A stretch of 36,297 nt of DNA from Vibrio diabolicus. GTDB lineage: Bacteria > Pseudomonadota > Gammaproteobacteria > Enterobacterales > Vibrionaceae. Made by a program: the position numbers and the translations under genes. This document shows positions 7,585 through 16,967 of the stretch, piece by piece; position 1 is the first letter of the stretch; each line of letters begins with the position of its first letter. The DNA lies in contig CCKK01000027.1 in the NCBI GenBank assembly GCA_001048675.1, forward strand, positions 1-36,297. Reading direction: 5' to 3'. The notes beneath the pieces are model-generated. The model was not told where the DNA came from. It worked only from the letters and a program-made list of their open reading frames with translations, and made no database searches.

Positions 7585-9078
7585 ATGAGTCAAGCAGGAT
7601 CATCGCCGCTATACGCCGCCATCGACCTCGGGTCGAACAGTTTTCACATGCTCGTTGTGCGTCATATCGATGGCAGCGTTCAAACAATGGCTAAAATTAA
7701 GCGCAAGGTTCGTCTAGCAGCGGGCCTAGATGAACATAATTCTCTTAGTATGGAAGCTATGCAGCGAGGATGGGACTGCTTAAGTCTATTTGCGGAACGC
7801 TTGCAGGATATTCCTAAACAAAACATTCGTATTGTAGGCACAGCCACTTTACGTACCGCCACGAATGTAGATGTGTTTCTGGAGAAAGCGAACCAGATTC
7901 TTGGTCAACCAATCGACGTTATCTCCGGTGAAGAAGAAGCGGCCACTATCTATAAAGGTGTCGCACACACTTCTGGAGGCAGCGGTCGCCGTCTTGTGGT
8001 CGATATTGGTGGCGCAAGTACAGAACTCATCATCGGTGAAGGTTTCGAAGCCAAAGCACTGACCAGTTTAAAAATGGGTTGTGTGACTTGGCTGGAAAAC
8101 TTCTTTAAAGATCGCCAGTTGAATGCGCGTAACTTTGACGCAGCAATTGAAGGCGCGAAGCAGACAATCCAGCCAATTCTAGAGCGCTATACAGAAATCG
8201 GTTGGGATGTGTGCGTTGGCGCATCAGGCACCGTTCAGGCATTGCAAGAGATAATGCTAGCGCAAGGTATGGACGAAGTAATCACTCACTCCAAATTGAA
8301 ACGCCTGCAGAAGCAAGCCATGTTAGCCGATCATTTAGAAGAGCTCGACATTGAAGGCTTAACGCTTGAGCGTGCATTAGTGTTCCCTAGTGGCTTATCT
8401 ATTTTGATTGCCGTTTTTGAATTACTGGAAATCGACGCGATGACACTCGCTGGCGGCGCACTACGTGAAGGCTTAGTCTACGAGATGGTTGAAGAGCTAC
8501 GTCAAGAAGACATCCGTGCTCGCACAATTGCCAGCGTACAAAATCGTTATCAGCTCGATCACCAATACGGTGAACAAGTTGCGACACTGGCAAGCAAACT
8601 GTTGGAGCAAGCCGGCGGCGATGAGTGGATTACGGAGCCTCAAGGCAAGATATTGCTTGAAACCGCCGCAAAGCTGCATGAAATCGGCTTAACGATCGAT
8701 TTCAAAAAAGGCGGTGAGCACAGTGCTTACCTACTCCAGAATTTGGATTTACCTGGCTACACTCGCGCGCAGAAGTTCTTTATTGGTGAGATTGCCCGTC
8801 GTTATCGAGAACAACTCACCTCACTGCCTGAGCAACACGCGTTATCAGGCTCAAGTGCCAAGCGCGTACTGCGGTTGTTGCGCTTAGCGGTGTTGTTGAC
8901 TCACCGTCGCAACCAAAACTTAGAGCCAAACGTCGTATTAACGGCTGAAGGTGACAACCTAACATTAAACATTGATGCACAGTGGCTAGCGGCCAACCCG
9001 TTGACCGCCGCTGAGCTAGAAATCGAATCCAACCGTCAAACTGATATCGGTTGGCCATTAACGATTACCTCTGATTAA
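7585..9078 (+). CDS. gppA: Guanosine-5'-triphosphate,3'-diphosphate pyrophosphatase (Ppx/GppA family)
   Basis: 497 aa, close to E. coli GppA (494). The enzyme converts pppGpp to ppGpp and may also hydrolyse polyphosphate. The actin-like ATPase fold shows its phosphate loops AAIDLGSNSFHMLVV near the start and VVDIGGASTELIIG around residue 140. The C-terminal half is the helical HD-like domain (LHEIGLTIDFKKGGEHSAYLL). The frame is open upstream to 7444 inside rhlB, but the ATG at 7585 is the first that gives the family N-terminus. An AAAGGA sits 14 bp upstream, a little far for a ribosome site. A strong terminator follows. Confidence 0.95.
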   Translation: MSQAGSSPLYAAIDLGSNSFHMLVVRHIDGSVQTMAKIKRKVRLAAGLDEHNSLSMEAMQRGWDCLSLFAERLQDIPKQNIRIVGTATLRTATNVDVFLEKANQILGQPIDVISGEEEAATIYKGVAHTSGGSGRRLVVDIGGASTELIIGEGFEAKALTSLKMGCVTWLENFFKDRQLNARNFDAAIEGAKQTIQPILERYTEIGWDVCVGASGTVQALQEIMLAQGMDEVITHSKLKRLQKQAMLADHLEELDIEGLTLERALVFPSGLSILIAVFELLEIDAMTLAGGALREGLVYEMVEELRQEDIRARTIASVQNRYQLDHQYGEQVATLASKLLEQAGGDEWITEPQGKILLETAAKLHEIGLTIDFKKGGEHSAYLLQNLDLPGYTRAQKFFIGEIARRYREQLTSLPEQHALSGSSAKRVLRLLRLAVLLTHRRNQNLEPNVVLTAEGDNLTLNIDAQWLAANPLTAAELEIESNRQTDIGWPLTITSD

Positions 9079-9096
9079 TGGTTGTTATCCCATGAC

Positions 9097-9122
9097 AAAG
9101 GCTCCTTTTGGAGCCTTTTTAA
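9097..9122 (+). terminator. Intrinsic terminator of rhlB-gppA
   Basis: AAAGGCTCC-TTTT-GGAGCCTTTTT: a 9-bp stem, 4-nt loop and T run, 18 bp past the gppA stop. Confidence 0.93.
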
Positions 9123-9210
9123 TACCCGTTATTATCCTATGTACAACTCATAGAGTTTTGAGACACCAATGATCTAAATACTCATTTCGCTGTACATTTG
9201 CTTTAGAAAC

Positions 9211-9240
9211 AACAAAGCCGCTATCAAAAGCGGCTTTGTT
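9211..9240 (-). terminator. Intrinsic terminator of yhhQ
   Basis: The 12-bp perfect stem AACAAAGCCGCT/AGCGGCTTTGTT with a 6-nt loop lies 18 bp past the yhhQ stop on the minus strand, in the convergent junction with gppA. Confidence 0.85.
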
Positions 9241-9258
9241 GCTATTAACTGATGAAAA

Positions 9259-9927
9259 CTATGCCGTCGTCGTAACTTTAAAGTTAGGGTTCACTGCCGT
9301 TAGCTTCTTAATTAAGTAATTCAGTAGTACGCCGTACATAGGCACAAACAGACCAAGACTAATCACTAACTTAAAGCCGTAGTCCACCAGCGCGATTTCC
9401 GTCCAATGTTCCGCCATAAATGGATCTGGACTTTGGTAGAACGCAATCGCGAAGAAAGCGATGGTATCCAGTGCATTACCAAAAAGCGTTGAACACGTTG
9501 GGGCCACCCACCACTGTTTCATTTGGCGTAGGCGGTTGAACACGTGCACATCCATAATCTGACCAAGTAGATACGCCATGAAGCTAGCAATCGCGATACG
9601 AGCAACGAATAAGTTAAATTCCCCTAGGTGACCAAAACCTTGGAACTGCCCCTCGAAGAACACCACCGATAAGAAGTAAGAGACAGCCAAAGCAGGCAAC
9701 ATTACTAAGAAAATGATCTTACGCGCCAACTGAGCACCGAAAATACGTACGGTTAAATCCGTCGCAAGGAAAATAAATGGGAAGGTGAATGCACCCCAGG
9801 TGGTATGTAAGCCAAAGATAGTAAACGGTAGCTGAACTAGGTAATTGCTGGATGCAATAATGACTAGATGAAATAAAACCAGATAGATAAGGGCGTTGCG
9901 CTGCTGCGCAGGGGTAAAGTTACTCAT
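9259..9927 (-). CDS. yhhQ: Queuosine precursor transporter YhhQ (VUT family)
   Basis: 222 aa (E. coli YhhQ 221). It is an inner-membrane importer of the 7-deazaguanine precursors preQ0 and preQ1, used for the queuosine tRNA modification. About six hydrophobic segments are visible, with the conserved TTWGAFTFPFIFLATDLTVRIFG and the MAYLLGQIMDVHVFNRLR block. The ATG at 9927 (MSNFTPAQQRNAL) with AAGGT upstream is chosen over an upstream extension of 27 codons that contains a non-conserved basic stretch. It is monocistronic. Upstream (9928-9970) is a short hairpin (TTTGGG/CCCAAA), but I do not see a preQ1 riboswitch. Confidence 0.93.
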   Translation of the reverse strand: MSNFTPAQQRNALIYLVLFHLVIIASSNYLVQLPFTIFGLHTTWGAFTFPFIFLATDLTVRIFGAQLARKIIFLVMLPALAVSYFLSVVFFEGQFQGFGHLGEFNLFVARIAIASFMAYLLGQIMDVHVFNRLRQMKQWWVAPTCSTLFGNALDTIAFFAIAFYQSPDPFMAEHWTEIALVDYGFKLVISLGLFVPMYGVLLNYLIKKLTAVNPNFKVTTTA

Positions 9928-10154
9928 GCGATACCTTTTTAGTTTGGTTTGGGGGCGAGGGAACCCAAATCGAGCGTTTTCTACAGAGAAAAGCACTCTT
10001 ACCAACAATGTAAAAAATGACGATTAAACTAACTTAACTCATTCAGAGTAAAGCGGTGGGCGATTATACATTAACCAATTTTACTCACAAGCGGTGTTTT
10101 ATACGCAAACGTTTCTTCGCGAACATCACGTCAAAACCAAGGGCTTTGATGCAA

Positions 10155-10190
10155 AAATAAGAAAGGGTGTTTCATGTGAAACACCCTTTA
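10155..10190 (-). terminator. Terminator of recQ operon, built around a parS-like palindrome
   Basis: A 13-bp stem AAAGGGTGTTTCA/TGAAACACCCTTT is followed on the minus strand by CTTATTTTTG, 20 bp past the stop of the small gene at 10210. The inner part is TGTTTCATGTGAAACA (10168-10183), one base off the parS consensus. Confidence 0.8.
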
Positions 10191-10209
10191 AAGAATAGAT
10201 AACTTGAAT

Positions 10210-10515
10210 TTAGAAGCCGCGTTGGAACAATCCGGCTAAATAGTCGAGCTCTTCCCTACTCTCTTCTATTGTTAGCGCTTCAAACCAAATTGCTTCGCTG
10301 TAGTGCTCCGCTTTCATAAATAAGCGGCAGCCTTCAAAATCGATCAACCAAGAGTGAATATCCGCATCCCACTGTTTTTCTACCACTGACGCAGATAATA
10401 ATTTCACCAAACGCTCACCCAATGCCGGAAAAGTATCGAGGTCGAAGCTTGGAGCGGTAATAATAAGACGCCCTTCTTCAACAATGTAATCAGCGAGACC
10501 AAATTCCTTGTGCAT
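10210..10515 (-). CDS. Small conserved protein, DUF3630-like
   Basis: 101 aa, cytoplasmic, acidic, with no signal or membrane segment. It resembles the DUF3630 family as I remember it (Vibrio and Shewanella proteins of about 100 aa), but the assignment is from memory. Aromatic and acidic residues are spread throughout (for example WDADIHSWLIDFEGCRLF and YSEAIWFEAL) and suggest a small alpha/beta fold. The ATG at 10515 has AAGGA upstream. It starts 9 bp after the recQ stop and is surely in the recQ operon. Function unknown. Confidence 0.75.
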   Translation of the reverse strand: MHKEFGLADYIVEEGRLIITAPSFDLDTFPALGERLVKLLSASVVEKQWDADIHSWLIDFEGCRLFMKAEHYSEAIWFEALTIEESREELDYLAGLFQRGF

Positions 10516-10524
10516 ATGGATTCC

Positions 10525-12360
10525 TTATCCGTGGTGAGTAATGTGTTCTTGGATCAGATCCAAGAATGGATCGGCGTATTTTTCTAGTTTACGTTGACCA
10601 ACGCCACTAACCGCTAACATTTCGCCGTATGACGTTGGCAGCATTTCTGCCATATCAATCAAGGTCGCATCACTGAATACCACATATGGTGGCAAACCAT
10701 CTTCATCGGCGATCGACTTACGTAGCTTACGTAGTTTGGCAAACAACTTCTTATCGTAGTTTTTGCTGGTCAGTTTATCCGACTTCGCGGCACGTGCAGC
10801 GGTATCTAAACGTGGAACTGCAAGTTCTAAAGACACATCACCACGTAGTAATGGACGTGCTTCTTCGGTTAATTGCAACGTCGAGTTACGAGTGATGTTT
10901 TGAAATAGCAGCCCTTTATGAATTAACTGGCGGAAGATACTCACCCAGTAATCATGGCTGTGATCACGACCAATGCCGTAAGTCGAAATTTTATCGTGGC
11001 CGTGTTCGCGCACACGAATGTTTTGCATCCCACGCAGCACCTCAACCACATACGTCATACCAAAACTTTGGTTAACGCGGTAAACACACGACAACGCTTT
11101 GCGCGCTTCTTCGGTCGCATCAAAGTGTTTTGGTGGGTCCAGGCAGATATCGCAGTTACCACACGGCTTTTCGCGATACTCTCCAAAATAGTTGAGCAGT
11201 ACCTGACGACGACAGGTTTGCGCTTCCGCAAAAGCACTCATCGCATTGAGTTTGTGGCTTTCTACCTGCTTCTGCGGTCCATCATCTTTTTCATCCAACA
11301 TACGACGCAACCAACTGATGTCGGCTGGGTCATACAACATCATCGCCTCGGCAGGCAGGCCATCTCGCCCTGCTCGACCAGTTTCCTGATAATAGGACTC
11401 GATGTTACGTGGAATATCAAAATGCACAACAAAGCGCACGTTTGGCTTATTGATACCCATGCCGAATGCAACCGTCGCAACGACGATTTGAATGTCATCA
11501 CGTTGAAAAGCTTCCTGAACGTAAGCTCGCTCTTCAGTATCCATCCCTGCATGATAACCAGCAGCGCGGATATGGTTGTTGCATAGCTTCTCGGTCACCA
11601 TTTCAACTTTCTTACGACTGCCGCAATAAATAATGCCGCAGCTTCCCTTTTGGGTGGCTAGATAGCGAATGATTTGAGAAACCGGTTTGTGCTTTTCTAC
11701 CAAGGTGTAACGAATGTTGGGACGATCAAAGCTTCCTAGATACACCTGAGGCTCATGTAAGCGTAAGCGTTCTAGAATATCACGACGCGTCGCATCATCG
11801 GCAGTGGCAGTGAGTGCCATAAAGGGCACATGCGAAAAGTGTTGCTTTAACTGACCTAACGCCGCGTATTCTGGGCGAAAATCATGTCCCCACTGAGAGA
11901 TACAATGTGCTTCATCCACGGCGATCATAGATAAGGGTAAGTTTTCTAAACGCTCAATAAAGTCACGCATTAACACGCGCTCTGGCGAGACATACACTAG
12001 CTTAAGCTGACCAGAGTGCATGCGATTATACACACTCAGTAGCTCTTCTCGATTCATGGTCGAGTTCACACACTCCGCAGCTACGCCATTGGCTTTCAGT
12101 TGATCAACTTGGTCTTTCATCAATGAAATCAGCGGTGAAATCACCAAGGTAATCCCTGAGCGCACTAACGCCGGAATTTGGTAACAGAGAGATTTACCGC
12201 CACCCGTCGGCATGATGACTAAGCTGTCTTTGCCTTCGATAGCGGCTTCAATAACTTCTTGCTGACCATCACGAAACGTCTGGTAACCGAAGACTTCCTC
12301 CAACACACGTTGAGGCGTTACAGGCGTATCTGATTGTTCGGCTAGCAAGGTTGAGGTCAT
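10525..12360 (-). CDS. recQ: ATP-dependent DNA helicase RecQ
   Basis: 611 aa (E. coli 609). RecQ is a 3'-5' DNA helicase of the RecF recombination and fork repair pathways. Walker A is MPTGGGKS (50-57) and the DEAH box is at 149-152, followed by the aromatic-rich loop CISQWGHDFRPEY. Helicase domain 2 ends with YYQETGRAGRDG. The zinc-binding Cys set (CRRQVLLNYFGE, CGNCDIC), a winged helix and a C-terminal HRDC domain (about 530-611) complete the bacterial RecQ layout. The ATG at 12360 gives the family start; 22 upstream codons in frame look non-coding. It is divergent from rarD. Confidence 0.97.
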   Translation of the reverse strand: MTSTLLAEQSDTPVTPQRVLEEVFGYQTFRDGQQEVIEAAIEGKDSLVIMPTGGGKSLCYQIPALVRSGITLVISPLISLMKDQVDQLKANGVAAECVNSTMNREELLSVYNRMHSGQLKLVYVSPERVLMRDFIERLENLPLSMIAVDEAHCISQWGHDFRPEYAALGQLKQHFSHVPFMALTATADDATRRDILERLRLHEPQVYLGSFDRPNIRYTLVEKHKPVSQIIRYLATQKGSCGIIYCGSRKKVEMVTEKLCNNHIRAAGYHAGMDTEERAYVQEAFQRDDIQIVVATVAFGMGINKPNVRFVVHFDIPRNIESYYQETGRAGRDGLPAEAMMLYDPADISWLRRMLDEKDDGPQKQVESHKLNAMSAFAEAQTCRRQVLLNYFGEYREKPCGNCDICLDPPKHFDATEEARKALSCVYRVNQSFGMTYVVEVLRGMQNIRVREHGHDKISTYGIGRDHSHDYWVSIFRQLIHKGLLFQNITRNSTLQLTEEARPLLRGDVSLELAVPRLDTAARAAKSDKLTSKNYDKKLFAKLRKLRKSIADEDGLPPYVVFSDATLIDMAEMLPTSYGEMLAVSGVGQRKLEKYADPFLDLIQEHITHHG

Positions 12361-12534
12361 GAATAATCTCAGATTGAGTGATCGTAGAAATGCTTTTGCA
12401 TGCCCAGGCACACAAAGTGAGGGCACATTGTAATGGGGTTTCGTGGTGAATAAAACCGCAAATTGCTAGGTGTTTCGCATCACGACTCGTATACTGATTT
12501 TCTGCTCTATAAACACACAATTAGGTGACACCTC

Positions 12535-13452
12535 ATGACACCAGAAGACGAACAACAACGCGCTCGGCAAGGTATCTTGCTGGCGATTGGTGCCTATACC
12601 ATGTGGGGCATTGCGCCGATGTATTTTAAATCCATCGCACAAGTATCCCCTTTGGAGATTCTGAGCCACCGGGTGATTTGGTCTTTCTTTTTGCTTGCCG
12701 CACTCCTTCACTTTGGCCGTCACTGGCGCTCGGTTTACTACATCGCGAAAGACAAAACGAAGATCGCTTACCTGATCGCAAGTTCTGTATTAATTGGCGG
12801 AAACTGGCTGATTTTCATCTGGGCGGTCAATTCCTATCATATGCTTGACGCGAGCTTAGGCTATTACATTAACCCATTAATCAATGTCTTGCTCGGCATG
12901 GTCTTTTTGGGAGAACGACTTCGTAAGTTGCAATGGTTTGCTGTCGTATTAGCGGGCTGTGGTGTACTGGTCCAATTGATTGTATTCGGCTCCGTGCCCG
13001 TTGTTGCGATGGCGTTAGCAATGAGTTTCGGCTTCTATGGCCTCTTAAGGAAGAAAGTCAGTGTCGATGCAAAAACAGGATTGTTTATCGAAACATTACT
13101 CCTTCTGCCTGTCGCCGCCGTGTATCTGCTGTTTATTGCAGAAACCCCAACGTCGAATATGCTCACTAACCCGTTAGCATTAAATAGCTTGTTGATTGCA
13201 GCAGGGGTGATTACCACACTGCCCCTGCTTTGCTTTACGGGTGCGGCAACAAGACTCAAATTATCAACGTTGGGCTTTTTCCAGTACATCGGCCCAAGCT
13301 TGATGTTCTTACTGGCAGTACTGATGTATGGCGAACCCTTTAGCATGGATAAAGCGATTACCTTTGCCTTTATTTGGGGAGCGCTAGTCGTATTTAGCTT
13401 TGATGGACTGCGCAACAACCGTCGCTCACGCCGAATCGTTCAGCCACAGTGA
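12535..13452 (+). CDS. rarD: RarD-type EamA/DMT permease
   Basis: 305 aa with ten predicted membrane helices and the two EamA repeats. The start GILLAIGAYTMWGIAPMYFKSI, the HRVIWSF segment and the ALGYYINPL-like block (SLGYYINPLINVLLG) are typical of RarD. The family is linked to export of small metabolites or drugs, but RarD's substrate is not known. The ATG follows AGGTGA at good spacing. It is next to recQ, an arrangement seen in other gammaproteobacteria. A terminator follows. Confidence 0.88.
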   Translation: MTPEDEQQRARQGILLAIGAYTMWGIAPMYFKSIAQVSPLEILSHRVIWSFFLLAALLHFGRHWRSVYYIAKDKTKIAYLIASSVLIGGNWLIFIWAVNSYHMLDASLGYYINPLINVLLGMVFLGERLRKLQWFAVVLAGCGVLVQLIVFGSVPVVAMALAMSFGFYGLLRKKVSVDAKTGLFIETLLLLPVAAVYLLFIAETPTSNMLTNPLALNSLLIAAGVITTLPLLCFTGAATRLKLSTLGFFQYIGPSLMFLLAVLMYGEPFSMDKAITFAFIWGALVVFSFDGLRNNRRSRRIVQPQ

Positions 13453-13487
13453 TCGTTTTTTACAAGACAAGTTAGAAATTGCCAGAT

Positions 13488-13518
13488 AAGCTTGGTCATA
13501 ATGTGACCAAGCTTTTTT
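13488..13518 (+). terminator. Intrinsic terminator of rarD
   Basis: AAGCTTGGTCA/TGACCAAGCTT (11-bp perfect stem, 5-nt loop) with a T6 run, ending only 8 bp before the start codon of the AraC-type gene. Confidence 0.9.
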
Positions 13519-13525
13519 GTATGTA

Positions 13526-14323
13526 ATGGAACAGATTCAATACTACGCAACCGACCATGATCAGCTGAGCCTGATCGAGGCGAAATACCAGAAGTTTGCC
13601 TTTCAAAGGCACTATCATCTGGACTTTCACCTCGGTCTGATCACGCATGGCACGCAAAAGTTCCAATATCAAGGCTGTAGCCATCAAGTGGGTCATGGGC
13701 AAATCGTAATTATGCCGCCAGATGAACTGCACGATGGGCACTCTAAGCTCGAAAGTGGCTATGAAGTGAATGTATTTGCGATCGAGCCGCACCTACTCAG
13801 CGATCTCGCCGATCTTAGTCAAAATGGTCAAATAATCCGCTTTAATGAATTGATCATCTCCGATCCACAGATATTTTCACAACTTAGTAACTTGCATGCT
13901 CTTCTTCGCCGCGACAACCTCAGCCAACTCACCAAAGATTGCCTTCCTTTTGAAGGATTTAATCAACTTTTTGATCGCTACGGATCACTCGCGAGGCAAA
14001 AAGTGGTTCCTCTTGGAAAACAGTCTTTACATACCTTAAAAGATTACTTAATGGCGAATCTCGACCAAACGGTTCGTTTAGATGCACTATCAGAGCTCTG
14101 CCAACTGAGCCCCACGCAATTTCAACGCCATTTCAAAGCGCAAACGGGTATGACTCCCTACGCTTGGTTTGCTCGCTTGCGATTAGAACAAGGAATGAAA
14201 CTACTCCAAGCAGGATGGTGTGGTACGGACGTCGCCTATCAAGTGGGCTTTTATGATCAGGCCCACTTTAGTAAAGCGTTTAAACAAACCTATGGCGTCT
14301 CGCCTTCACAAGTGGCACGTTAA
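13526..14323 (+). CDS. AraC-family transcriptional regulator
   Basis: 265 aa. The N-terminal cupin sensor domain (about 1-150) has metal- or ligand-binding type residues (HYHLDFHLGLITHG, MPPDELHDGH). The C-terminal ~100 aa hold two helix-turn-helix motifs (LDALSELCQLSPTQFQRHFKAQ and VAYQVGFYDQAHFSKAFKQTYG). It most resembles the AraC regulators placed next to LysE/RhtB exporters, so control of the following gene is likely. The ATG at 13526 is 8 bp after the rarD terminator T run and has no Shine-Dalgarno, so the true start or mode of initiation is uncertain. Confidence 0.88.
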   Translation: MEQIQYYATDHDQLSLIEAKYQKFAFQRHYHLDFHLGLITHGTQKFQYQGCSHQVGHGQIVIMPPDELHDGHSKLESGYEVNVFAIEPHLLSDLADLSQNGQIIRFNELIISDPQIFSQLSNLHALLRRDNLSQLTKDCLPFEGFNQLFDRYGSLARQKVVPLGKQSLHTLKDYLMANLDQTVRLDALSELCQLSPTQFQRHFKAQTGMTPYAWFARLRLEQGMKLLQAGWCGTDVAYQVGFYDQAHFSKAFKQTYGVSPSQVAR

Positions 14324-14424
14324 TACCTCATACGCTGTGGTATTCAGTACTGCTAGTTTTTTACAAGCACTACCGAATAAGAATCACGACAATAGCTCAT
14401 ATCCACTATGTTTTGAGATGTGTT

Positions 14425-15096
14425 ATGAATGAATCGACTATCCTTTTAACGCTTGCCAGTATCCACTTCATTGCCTTAATGAGCCCAGGTCCGGATTTTG
14501 CGCTTGTGGTACAAAATGCCACCCGTCATGGCCGTCAAACCGGCTTATACATTGCGCTTGGCTTATCAGTCGGTATTTTGCTGCATTCTTTATTCAGCAT
14601 AACGGGGGTGAGCTATTTAGTTCACCAGCATCCTCTGCTCTACTCCGTCTTACAATTGCTTGGGGGCAGCTATCTGTTGTATTTGGGTATCGGTGCACTG
14701 CGCGGCGTGATCGCGACGATCAAAAACCCACTTTCTGATCAGCCAAGCAAAAACAGTAACCTTGTGATCGGTAATAAACGTCAGGCGTTTACCAAGGGGT
14801 TCGCAACTAATATCCTCAACCCCAAAGCCTTAGTATTTTTTGTGAGTTTAATGTCGAGCCTTGTCCCAGTGGGCATGTCGGTGACAGGAAAAGGAATTGC
14901 TCTGGTGATTTTGTTTGGTTTGTCGCTACTCTGGTTTTCTAGCCTTGCATGGATGCTGTCAACGCAGCGCTTGCAAACAAGATTACAGCAAGCCGGTATT
15001 TATATAGATGGTTTATGTGGTGTGGTATTTACCCTAGTTGGCAGCAGTATTTTAGTGCAAACCTTCCGCTCCTTTCTCGATAACTCTCTGATTTAA
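14425..15096 (+). CDS. LysE/RhtB-family amino-acid exporter
   Basis: 223 aa, about six membrane helices. The family signature is near the N-terminus (LMSPGPDFALVVQNATRHGRQTG, residues ~18-40), followed by a glycine-rich helix. Members export amino acids such as lysine, threonine or homoserine lactone; the substrate here cannot be told from sequence. The ATG at 14425 is preferred over one 4 codons upstream because of a GAG at ribosome-site distance. It lies 101 bp downstream of the AraC-type regulator on the same strand. Confidence 0.9.
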   Translation: MNESTILLTLASIHFIALMSPGPDFALVVQNATRHGRQTGLYIALGLSVGILLHSLFSITGVSYLVHQHPLLYSVLQLLGGSYLLYLGIGALRGVIATIKNPLSDQPSKNSNLVIGNKRQAFTKGFATNILNPKALVFFVSLMSSLVPVGMSVTGKGIALVILFGLSLLWFSSLAWMLSTQRLQTRLQQAGIYIDGLCGVVFTLVGSSILVQTFRSFLDNSLI

Positions 15097-15194
15097 AAGC
15101 GTCGCACACTCGACATTTCTTTAATAGGAAACTCGACGACTATCTCCGTGGCTGCCAAGCTGAATAACCTTAGTTGGCAACATGGAGAGTCATC

Positions 15195-16962
15195 ATGCAA
15201 TGGACATTTAACCGACTCGTACTCTCGGGTCTTTTTCTTACTTCCCCTTTCACCTTCACTGGACAAGCCTTCGCTAACCAAGCTGCAGATTCGGTCGCAC
15301 CAGAGCACAGCACTGACATTGAGCAAAAGCAGCTGGTCAAAGCTAAAGATTATATGGTTACCGCTGCTAACCCACTGGCGACTCAAGCGGGTGCAGACGT
15401 ACTTGAGCAAGGCGGGAATGCGATAGATGCCATGGTCGCGGTGCAATTGATGCTTGGCTTAGTTGAACCCCAGTCATCAGGTATTGGTGGCGGTGCGTTC
15501 TTAGTGTATTGGGATAGCGAAAAGCAAAAACTGACCACTTACGACGGGCGTGAAACCGCCCCCCTCGCCGTAACGCCAAAGCTATTTTTAGATGAGAACG
15601 GTCAGCCATTGCAATTCTACGATGCCGTGGTTGGAGGACGCTCTGTCGCAACACCAGGCACCGTGAAACTATTGTGGGATACCCACCAGAAATACGGCAA
15701 GCTGGAATGGAAAAAGATCATTCAGCCTGTTATCTCGCTTGCGGAGCAAGGATTCAAAGTCAGTCCTCGCCTAGCAAGCTTGATAGAAAAAGACGCCGAG
15801 CGTTTATCACGCTTTCCAGTCACAAAAGCCTATTTCTTTAACTCGGATGGCTCGCCAAAAACCGAAGGTACGCTATTAAAAAACCCTGAATACGCACAAA
15901 CACTGAGTGCTATTGCCAAGCAAGGTGCTCAAGCCTTCTACCACGGGGATATCGCCAGAGACATTATCAAGACAGTACAAAACGCGCCGGGTAACCCCGG
16001 CGTATTAGCCCAACTCGACTTTGATACCTACCAAATCAGACAACGTGAGCCGGTTTGTGCAGCATACCAAAGCTATGACATTTGCGGCATGGGACCACCA
16101 AGCTCTGGCGCGCTCACCATTGGTCAGATTTTGGCGATCACTGAACAGTACGATCTCAAAGGCGTGGGGGGCTAACAGCATTAAATCTTGGCAAGTACTC
16201 GCCGATGCATCGCGTCTAGCGTTTGCTGACCGTGGTAAATACATGGCAGACCAAGATTACGTGCCGATGCCAACGCAAGGCTTGCTTGATAAAAGCTACC
16301 TCCAGCAGCGAGCAGAGCTGATCCAAGTCGGCAAAGCACTAAGCAAAGTTGAAGCAGGCAATCCTCCGTGGTCGCACGCAATGAACTTAAGCATGGACGA
16401 GTCCATTGAACTCCCTTCCACCAGCCATTTCAATATCGTCGATAAGCAAGGCAATGTGGTTTCCATGACGACCACCATTGAAAATGCGTTTGGCTCACGC
16501 TTAATGGTGCGTGGCTTCTTGCTCAATAATGAACTGACCGATTTTTCTTTCCGTACTCATAACGACGGAATCCCAATCGCCAACCGCATAGAACCAGGCA
16601 AGCGTCCACGATCTTCAATGGCCCCGACCATTATGATGAAAGATAACAAACCTTACATGGCGATAGGTTCTCCGGGTGGCAGTCGAATCATCGGTTACGT
16701 GGCGCAAACCATCATTGCCCACACGCAATGGGATATGAATATCCAACAAGCAATCAATCAACCACGATTACTCGACCGTTTTGGCACCTTAGATATTGAG
16801 CAAGGTACCGCTGCAGAAGGCTTACAGCCAGAGCTGGAGAAGATGGGCTTTAAAACCAATGTTCGTGATTTGAATTCTGGACTGCATGCGATACGCATCA
16901 CAAAAGATGGACTAGAAGGTGCCGCAGATCCTCGTCGAGAAGGAGCAGCAATCGGCAAATAG
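15195..16962 (+). pseudogene. ggt: Gamma-glutamyltransferase, split by a frameshift in a G run
   Basis: The intact product would be about 588 aa: a Sec-exported periplasmic Ntn-hydrolase that cleaves the gamma-glutamyl bond of glutathione. The ATG at 15195 (MQWTFNRL) has GGAGAG upstream and begins a signal peptide ending near GQAFA. The first frame runs to a TAA at 16173-16175 (QYDLKGVGG-stop). The second continues as ANSIKSWQVLADASRLAFADR to 16962. The break is the run of six G at 16166-16171; five G restore GVGANS in one frame. The second part holds the self-cleavage Thr in STSHFNIVDKQGN and the GSPGGSRII substrate loop, so all catalytic parts are present. As given, only an inactive fragment of ~326 aa would be made. 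Confidence 0.93.
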
Positions 16963-16967
16963 GCCTG

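Noticed and set aside
9928..10000. preQ1 riboswitch upstream of yhhQ
   Set aside because: A hairpin and an A-rich tail near the ribosome site are present, but the loop lacks the bases needed for the preQ1-I pseudoknot.
12361..12426. Upstream extension of recQ
   Set aside because: 22 extra codons are not similar to RecQ; ATG 12360 gives the E. coli-like length.
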